NCBI GenBank assembly: GCA_000827325.1
Contig: KN832871.1
Coordinates: 1,054,001-1,118,000, forward strand
Length of the DNA stretch: 64,000 nt
Origin: Oidiodendron maius Zn
Lineage: Eukaryota; Ascomycota; Leotiomycetes; Myxotrichaceae
Direction of reading: 5' to 3'
The notes beneath the pieces were generated by a model. The model did not search any database. It saw only the letters and a program-made list of their open reading frames with translations, and had not been told where the DNA came from. The position numbers were made by a program, and so were the translations under genes. Positions 57,248 to 64,000 of this stretch are shown here, piece after piece. Every line of letters starts with the position of its first letter. Position 1 is the first letter of the stretch.

Positions 57248-59191
57248 ATGGGCAGTATCCACGAAGGGGGAGCCCCCGCGACGAATGTAGATGTCCCAGA
57301 TACGACCCAGCCTAAGGAGGAGGGCGTCCTGAACGATGATCCATCCACAACCAGTGGTGACAATGGCACCGCTATAACCGACACGCCAGCAACTGGCCGG
57401 CGTATGCGCTTCCCTTCTCGCGGTCTCGAGGACACCCATGTGATCGAAAAGACTGGCACATACGATAAAATTGAGATCCAGGAGGAGGACTGCTATGATG
57501 AGCTGGGATACTCCTTTCCTTCCTGGAAAAAGTGGTGGATCTTGTCTGTCATTTTCATCGTCCAGGTGTCCATGAATTTCAATACAAGTCTGTTCTCCAA
57601 TGCTGTTGATGGCGTATCAGAAGAATTCGGCGTCAGCAAGCAAGCTGCCCGCCTGGGAGCCGCCATCTTCCTGATTACGTATGCTTTTGGATGCGAACTC
57701 TGGGCTCCTTGGAGTGAGGAATTGGGACGCAAGCCTGTTCTCCAAGCCAGTTTGTTCCTCGTCAATATCTGGCAGGTTCCTGTTGGGATTGCTCCCAACT
57801 TTGCAACTATCTTAGTCGGCCGTGCGCTAGGCGGACTATCATCAGCAGGAGGCTCTGTCACTCTGGGAATGATTGCCGATATCTTTGAAGCTGACAAGCA
57901 GCAATATGCTGTAGCCTACATAGTATTCTCTTCGGTAGGCGGCTCTGTCCTGGGGCCTGTTGTCGGCGGCTTTGTCGAGGAGTACTGTGCCTGGCGATGG
58001 AATATTTGGATTCAACTTATCTTTGGAGGCGCCGTACAGCTTCTTCACCTGCTCACCGTCCCTGAAACTAGAACGACCATTATGATGGATAAAATTGCCC
58101 GAAAACGACGCAAGACTGGGCAAGATCCCAATCTCTATGGACCAAACGAGCTTGTTTCCTTCGCGGATAGATTTTCTGCAAAGGAGATCCTGCTTACATG
58201 GATCCGGCCATTCAAGATGTATCTGACTGAACCAATCGTCCTCACCCTGTCGCTGCTCAGTGGATTCAGTGATGCCCTTATTTTTATGTTCATTCAGTCG
58301 TTCGATCAGGTGTACGAGCAATGGGACTTCAACACCTATGAGCTGGGCTTATCATTTATTCCTATTCTAGTTGGATACTTCATCGCCTGGTTTTCGTTCT
58401 TCCCAGCCATCAAACGGAATGTCCAAGAACGAAAGAACAACCCGGATGATGAAAGAGCGCAATACGAGTCCCGTCTCTGGTGGCTTCTGTATACCGCACC
58501 TTGCCTGCCTATCGGCCTCATTATCTTCGCTTGGACTTCGACCGGACCACCTCTCCACTGGATTGGCTCATCAATTGCAGCCGCCATTGTCGGAATCGCA
58601 AACTACAGCATTTACATGGCAACTATCGACTACATGGTCTGTGCATACGGCCCCTACTCGGCTTCCGCAACTGGAGGCAATGGATGGTCTCGCGATTTCC
58701 TGGCTGGAGTGCTTACACTACCTGCGAGTCCTTTCTTCAAAAGTAAGTTCTTCTGTTCCTCCACTTCTCTATCCCAAACACCTTATCGAGATCCGGATCT
58801 AATTATCTTAGATATCGGGGGCAAAAACCATCTCGCAATTGCTTCTACTATTCTGTTTTGTATATCCTTTGTCCTGGTTATTGCAGTTTATGTCATATAC
58901 TGGAAAGGTCCCGTTCTAAGAAAGCGATCCCCCTTTGCCCAGCAGCTCTCCGATGCCCGCGCAGAACTTGATGTCGGTGGCGGCCGTCTATCCAGGATGC
59001 CAACAGGCTCAAGAGCAAGTTCTTTCGCAAGATCCCAACAAAATCTTAGGATTCGGCAAAATATGGGCAGCAGACATAGCAGTTTTGTCGCCTCCAAGCC
59101 GCAATCAAGGCAACCCAGCTTCGCCAACGAGCGAGCAGCGCGATCTGCTGCACCCTCAAGGAAAAATAGCGTTGCGAACGTCCCGGTTTGA
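57248..59191 (+). CDS. MFS transporter, DHA1 (polyamine/multidrug H+ antiporter) type
   Basis: Plasma-membrane drug or polyamine exporter. Exons 57248..58742 and 58812..59191; 624 aa. A ~95-residue hydrophilic N-terminus precedes 12 helices. Motif A region WSEELGRKPVLQASLF, the RALGGLSSAGGSVTLGMIADIF block and the motif C-like VFSSVGGSVLGPVVGGFVEE place it with DHA1. The Ser/Arg-rich C-terminal tail (RASSFARSQQN, GSRHSSF) has many possible phosphosites. The intron (58743..58811, 69 nt) is in frame and stop-free; splicing joins PFFK to NIGGKNHLAIAST in the last helix pair. Retention would insert 23 polar residues. Confidence 0.93.
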   Translation: MGSIHEGGAPATNVDVPDTTQPKEEGVLNDDPSTTSGDNGTAITDTPATGRRMRFPSRGLEDTHVIEKTGTYDKIEIQEEDCYDELGYSFPSWKKWWILSVIFIVQVSMNFNTSLFSNAVDGVSEEFGVSKQAARLGAAIFLITYAFGCELWAPWSEELGRKPVLQASLFLVNIWQVPVGIAPNFATILVGRALGGLSSAGGSVTLGMIADIFEADKQQYAVAYIVFSSVGGSVLGPVVGGFVEEYCAWRWNIWIQLIFGGAVQLLHLLTVPETRTTIMMDKIARKRRKTGQDPNLYGPNELVSFADRFSAKEILLTWIRPFKMYLTEPIVLTLSLLSGFSDALIFMFIQSFDQVYEQWDFNTYELGLSFIPILVGYFIAWFSFFPAIKRNVQERKNNPDDERAQYESRLWWLLYTAPCLPIGLIIFAWTSTGPPLHWIGSSIAAAIVGIANYSIYMATIDYMVCAYGPYSASATGGNGWSRDFLAGVLTLPASPFFKSKFFCSSTSLSQTPYRDPDLIILDIGGKNHLAIASTILFCISFVLVIAVYVIYWKGPVLRKRSPFAQQLSDARAELDVGGGRLSRMPTGSRASSFARSQQNLRIRQNMGSRHSSFVASKPQSRQPSFANERAARSAAPSRKNSVANVPV

Positions 59192-59903
59192 TATGGCCAG
59201 GTGAACTTTTAGGTCCGTGTTTACAAGTCAGAGGTTAGAGTATGCATGACACATGAGTATATGAACTTAGACAGATTTATACCTACAGTGCAATAAACAC
59301 TCTTGGAACTATAGTCATCCTTTTGGTGACATGCTATTCTATGTGCGCGATGCTGAAAACGCAGTAATCGTATGGTCCATCTTGCATTCGGGACGCTTGG
59401 AGACGGATAAGGCTGATCGCGCAAGGCTGAGGTCATGACGTCACATGATCCCAGTCCTCTCTGAAGCACAACGTCTACTTGAACGCAGCATATAGGACAG
59501 GGTGCACATCGCACGCACCGGATGTATAGAATTGAGGCTTCTCACTCGCTCTGGTTTTCGTGACATGTACGCGGGTGGGCTTCTACGTCAGCGATGTCAA
59601 TCTGTAACCAGGGTAGGCTACCCCTCGTCACATCAAGGTCCAGCTCTGTCCCGACAAATCACAATAGATGGAGACTCCAGTAAGGGATACGCTCAGCTAT
59701 CTTCGGATGAAACGTCCCGGGTTTTATGGAGGCGAGGTTTATCAATGCTGAGGCGTCCTGACATCTGGCATACCATCCAAAGAGCCATATCCCCTCTCCT
59801 GCAATTATCTCTCCAGTCTCTGGAATGCAAGTCTTCATCGCAGCAACTTTCCTATATACATATTAGCCATGTTGACGCTACAGCACTGCATCGTTCCTTC
59901 TAA
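59192..59903. other. Intergenic region
   Basis: 712 bp without a supported gene; contains a TGACGTCA site at 59436..59443. Confidence 0.5.
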
Positions 59904-60580
59904 ATGGCCTCCGCTTTGCCATCGCCTCCAGAGGAGACCTCTATAGATGGCCGCCACCAAGAGACTCCATCTTCCCTTCCCCTCTCTCCGGCACGCCAAG
60001 CCCTTGTCGACGAATATCATTTCACTGTACTGCTGCCATCCAACCAGCGACCGGATACTTCGATATACGCCAGACTGCGTATACGATGACCAATTCGTTC
60101 GCGCAGACGACAGATACAAAGTTGCAGAGCAGTGGTTTGCACTGCCCCAGCTCTTCGAGTCCTCCACCAACGAGGGCTATCAGGTTGTGCGTAGCGACTC
60201 TAAGGTAATACGGTTCATCATTCAACGAGTAAGATTACTACCCTCGCGCCTTGTTCACTTCATCACCCAGACTAACGCTGCGAGATGAGACGTGGACATT
60301 CAGAATGGTCACGCACGAGGCAATGCTGAAGTCGCGGGTTACGTACGCCAACAATTGATGCCCTGATCACCTTGACTCTCGACCCCGACACGGTGAAGAG
60401 CCAAACTATCAGGATTACGCATCAACAGAGCAGGCCAGCGCTGAGAACTACAACTGGGAGCTAATAGGATTACATTCAAGATGTGGTAGGCGGATAGAGT
60501 AACCAAGCAAAAAGCCAGCCCTGAGATTGAAGCCTTTAGGAGAGATAAGCGCAGAGATAGTACTGAGCGTCGGAATAGGT
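59904..60580 (+). pseudogene. Frameshifted SnoaL/NTF2-like protein gene
   Basis: The N-terminus MASALPSPPEETSIDG...ARQALVD reads in one frame to about 60015. The conserved body (NIISLYCCHPTSDRI, YTPDCVYDDQFVRADDRYK, AEQWFALPQLFESS) continues in the next frame, as if one base had been gained in GTCGACGAATATC. Further conserved pieces in changing frames follow: DALITLTLDPDTVKSQTI near 60370 and a KMWQADRV-like block then SPEIEAF near 60480-60540. The order matches small fungal SnoaL-like proteins. Several frameshifts and stops make a working product unlikely. A sequencing error could explain the first shift but not all of them. Confidence 0.72.
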
Positions 60581-61469
60581 GAGGTAAAGCAGTCGAGAAG
60601 ACGGTGTCATGAAATGAATACACACCTGGGAGATGTATTCATGAAGGATGGATGTGCTGCGAATTGAGACGATTAAAATAAGAAGCCGTTGGGGAATTAA
60701 AAGTACAGATGCAGTTATATAACAAATAGCTTCTACTAGGAAGCACATGCTTTGATATTAGCCTATAATCAACGGCATTTTCCTATTTCCATTGAGAGAC
60801 ACAGCTAGCTGAGATGTCGATGGAAAGAGGGGCCACCTCTTTGATTCTAGTAAATGGGATATATATATTAGATTGCACGGCTGGAGATATCTAGTAAGAA
60901 ATTCTGGTCTGAGTTTTACTATTTGCTAAACATCTCTGTATCAACACCATGATGCTGTAAACTTGAACTTTGAACATTGCCACAATTCTTACTTTCCAGC
61001 ATGCCGTGGATACACGTATATCACGCATATCTCTTTTCAGAGAAAATGAGAGCGTTCATTTAGCCAAGCCAATATAATTCATTCTTATCCACAAGATATC
61101 TATGAGGTGAGCTATCCTGAAGGTGCATGTGATTCCAACCCCAAATACAAGCGAAGTCCCCCCTTAAATTCATCGCTTGCTACCCCACAAGAGACTAACT
61201 CTCCTAGCGGCCCGGAGCCTTAAACAACTTCTATGATCACAACTTCCTCCACACTGGAGTACTCAATGACGCAAGTAGCGGTCTCAAATTCGTTTCCATG
61301 ATGCAGTTCCGCTTATTTTATCAAGCACACACCAACACGTCACTAACCTAGAGGCATTTTTTCACCTCGTGACACCTTAAGGAAACCACGGCTCCAGACC
61401 CAACACTTACATTCACCACGAAGTAAGCACTGACGCCCAAGATCCAAGATTCTCATCTTAGGGGCCATC
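60581..61469. other. Intergenic, AT-rich
   Basis: 890 bp; no gene seen. Upstream sequence of the 87-aa ORF. Confidence 0.5.
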
Positions 61470-61733
61470 ATGACACTGGGCGGCATCGTACATAAACTAG
61501 TCCATTACTTCGACACCGTCGCTGACGAGTTCTGGAAGTTGACCTTCCACCAGGCCGCTTCGAAATTTCAGCTCCTGTGCGTCCTCATCATCATCTTCAT
61601 AGGCTTCGTTACCTTCACGAACAATGCCCTTCGGACTTATCTAGAACAGTACGCGAGACCTGATCAGCAGGTGGAGCAAGACGAATTGGAGCTGGGTATG
61701 CAAGATCCAGAACCCGAAGTGTGGGACGTATGA
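61470..61733 (+). CDS. Small single-pass membrane protein, 87 aa (hypothetical)
   Basis: Open frame starting MTLGGIVHKLVHYFDTVADE, with one strong hydrophobic segment (LLCVLIIIFIGFVTF, residues ~34-48) and an acidic tail ending PEVWDV. The start context (CCATCATG) is reasonable for a fungus. I do not recognise a family. It may be a complete small protein or the first exon of a longer one, although the sequence after the stop shows no continuing frame. Confidence 0.45.
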   Translation: MTLGGIVHKLVHYFDTVADEFWKLTFHQAASKFQLLCVLIIIFIGFVTFTNNALRTYLEQYARPDQQVEQDELELGMQDPEPEVWDV

Positions 61734-62170
61734 AGGTATGCGAGGGAGTCGAGCGAAGTATTTGACCTGAAGGTTTAGGGAAGGAGGGTTCGGGGAGATA
61801 TTGCGACCCCTAGAGACGAGGGGTTGATTCTGACGGTAGAGGATCAATGTGCTGGAAATAGGACGAAGAGTACACGGGTAGAGGGCTGGAGGCAGCATAT
61901 GGCACGTCGGGTTTATCCTTGGGAGGTCCAAGTCCGTATTAACATACATCTTCCGTGAGATGTTTCATAATGGGACGAATAAAGGGAGCTGATCATTGTT
62001 GTACAGACTCAAAATCCTCAGTATGATGGACAGAGACTGAAAGATAAGATTTTGGACGGAGAAAGCCACACCACGGAAGGCCAGGCACTGTAATAGCAAA
62101 TAATTAGATCAAGAAGAGGATCCAACGAAATATGGCACTCATATACAGTTGTTAATTATTGAAGTTTACC
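61734..62170. other. Convergent intergenic region
   Basis: 437 bp between the 87-aa ORF and the 3' end of the M18 peptidase gene. Nothing further seen. Confidence 0.5.
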
Positions 62171-63851
62171 CTAGTCGATGATGATCTTAGACTCCAGATC
62201 ACCATAATGCTCAAAGAACGAGGCAAATAACCTCGTTGCACGTTCAACATCGTACACTCCAGCGGTCTCTCGAATCGAGTGCATAGATAATTGTGCATTT
62301 CCCACATCGATCGTGCGCGTACCCAGCGAGCTCGCGATCATAGGCCCTATCGTGCTTCCACAGGGAGAGTCATTACGGACGACGAATAGCTGCAGGGGCA
62401 CGCCCACTGTCGCGGTTGAGCCAGAGCTTGGCTTTGCCAGGCGAGCCACTTCTTGTATGAGGACGATGCCGGGGGCGTTTGACATGTATCTCTGGTTGGC
62501 ATTGATCTTGATCACCGTGCCTTTGTTCATCTCTGGCCGGTGGTCAGACTCGTATTTGTGCGCGTAATTGGGGTGAACAGAGTGCGCCATGTCGGCAGAG
62601 ACGAGAAACGATGTCGAGAGCGTCTGCTCGTATGCCGTAGAGGTGTCTTGTGATTCTCTGGCCTGTTTTGAATCGACCTGAGCCGCCGGCAGCACTGAGA
62701 GGCGCCTCAGAATTGCCGGCAGGAAGTTCGATTTTGCACCTTGGGCGCTGGTGCTTCCGATCTCTTCGTGGTCAAAGCATGAAATGAGGCGGATGGTAGA
62801 GTCATTATCAAGGGCATTGGGTGACTCGACGGAAGTGATTAGACCTTCGACGGCACTGTGTGTCATGCCAAGGTTATCGAGTCGAGCAGCGAAGATCAAT
62901 TCGTTATTGATGCCACCAATACACGCCTTCTGGGTATCATAAAGTACCATCTCAAAGTCCACCACATCCTCGACACCGACTCCTGCATGCTCTGCAATAA
63001 TCTGAACAACATACGGGTGGTGTCGATCAGTAGCTGCTTGAAGAGGCTGGAACGGTTCGTCAGAAGCATTCTTCACCTGCGTAGCCTCCTCATCCCCCTT
63101 CTTGCCATCCCCGCTCTCTCCCGTCCGATTAAGCTCCGCCGCCACCAACCCAGCGATGGGGAAGAGCTCCGTCTCCGTATTCGGTTCAAAAGACTTCTCA
63201 CGATCAAGATGAATGGCCAACGTGGGGATGCGCAAGATAGGCCTCTCAACCTTGACGAGCTTCTGAGAAAACCCTCCCTTCCCATCTTTGACCATGACTC
63301 GACCCGCAATGCTAAGATCCCGATCAAACCAGGTATGCCACTTACCCCCTCCGTACGTCTCGACGCCGACCTGCAGGAATCCCGCGCTCGACTTCTTACT
63401 CACGGGTTTAATGCGCAGTGTGCACGAGTCCGTGTGCGCGCCCACCATCGAGATTGGGTTGCCTGCCTTCCATCTCTTGCCTATGCCAAAGGCGATAATG
63501 GAGGAGCCGTTGCGGGTCACATAGTACTTCCCGCCAGGCTGGAGCGTTGAGGACCAGGAGTCGCGCTCCCTGATCTCTTTGAAGCCGGCCTTGGTTAATT
63601 GCTGGGCGGCACAGTGGACGGCATGGTATGCTACACGAGAGTCAGTGGAAGCCTTGCGAATAATGGGATTGGGGTCTTTTACGGGTCGGAGAGTTATTGA
63701 TGAAATCGGCCAAAGCTTGAGCTTTGGCTGCCGCCGAAGAGAGCTGACTAGAGGTCATAATGTTGCTCTGCTTGGTCACATACAGTCGAATAAAGGTGAT
63801 TTGGGTCTTGACGCAGCTGCGAGGAATAGTGAAGAGTGGGTTTGCGAACAT
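62171..63851 (-). CDS. APE4: Aspartyl aminopeptidase, family M18
   Basis: Zinc aminopeptidase that removes N-terminal Asp/Glu. Exons 63683..63851 and 62171..63630 (52-nt GT-AG intron); 542 aa from the first ATG. The intron joins NNSPT to PYHAVHCAAQQL, a conserved start. Metal and active-site blocks: SMVGAHTDSCTLRI, SCFDHEEIGSTSAQG, SADMAHSVHPNY and CGSTIGPM. The insertion ESGDGKKGDEEATQVKN is lineage-specific. Two starts are possible: 63851, which adds the basic, hydroxylated MFANPLFTIPRSCVKTQITF, or 63758 (MTSSQLSSAAAKA), the usual cytosolic start. The longer start is listed because the frame is open. Confidence 0.93.
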
Positions 63852-64000
63852 TGAATGCTATAAGTTTGAAGTTGTCTGCCGCTGCCGAGTGATACTTGCA
63901 GGGATCCGATATTTACACCTCGTTTATGAGGCCAAAATTATATACGCACACTTAGGCTAAATTCCTTCCTACTACTTGTATGCACACCAAAGTAGGTTTA

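Noticed and set aside
1-64000. CRISPR arrays, bacterial-type operons, rRNA or tRNA genes
   Set aside because: No spaced direct repeats of CRISPR type were seen, genes are intron-containing and singly transcribed, and I found no convincing tRNA or rRNA sequence by eye. A tRNAscan run would settle tRNA absence.

Overview
The window is from the nuclear genome of a filamentous ascomycete (Pezizomycotina). The evidence is many short introns (mostly 43-82 nt) with GTNNGT-type donors and CTAAC/CTGAC-like branch sites, single-gene transcription units on both strands, two Zn2Cys6 regulators, fungal-type MFS transporters, a Ty1/copia element and relics whose stop codons look like repeat-induced point mutation. 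I could not place it below subphylum.

Layout. 1-10 kb: GH1 beta-glucosidase (minus, C-terminus off the left edge), a GFA/CENP-V zinc protein (minus), Elongator ELP3 (minus) divergent from succinyl-CoA ligase alpha (plus), then the AP-2 mu adaptin (plus). 10-20 kb: a 13-exon hydantoinase/oxoprolinase-type gene (minus) divergent from an Atg22-like MFS transporter, followed by a Zn2Cys6 regulator; this could be a small catabolic cluster. 20-28 kb: secreted S28 peptidase, phosphoribosyltransferase, a second Zn2Cys6 regulator and a promethin/LDAF1-like membrane protein. 28-34.4 kb: an intact copia element with identical LTRs and a 5-bp target duplication, then an acidic-repeat gene remnant, a nested minisatellite and a 5'-truncated older copia copy. 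35-50 kb: dense conserved genes: LDAH-type hydrolase, trimethyllysine dioxygenase, Gfo/Idh/MocA oxidoreductase, an uncharacterised 176-aa protein, an ACMSD-type amidohydrolase, cyclin H (CCL1), a UDP-galactose-type transporter, GPI12 and a GT32 glycosyltransferase. 51-56 kb: decayed DNA with a dead MFS gene and a relic reading frame interrupted almost only by TAA/TAG. 57-64 kb: DHA1-type MFS transporter, a frameshifted SnoaL-like pseudogene, an 87-aa membrane ORF and an M18 aspartyl aminopeptidase.

Multi-exon models were rebuilt by hand from splice signals and family conservation. For each, the exon lengths sum to a multiple of three and the phases agree at every junction. Most genes are housekeeping. 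I found no convincing undescribed multi-gene system. The most distinctive observations are two GC-AG introns with the same GCGAGT donor in unrelated genes, the young copia element with a copia-style half-tRNA primer site, the RIP-like relics, the nested minisatellite fused to a copia tail, and an 18-nt micro-exon in the trimethyllysine dioxygenase gene.
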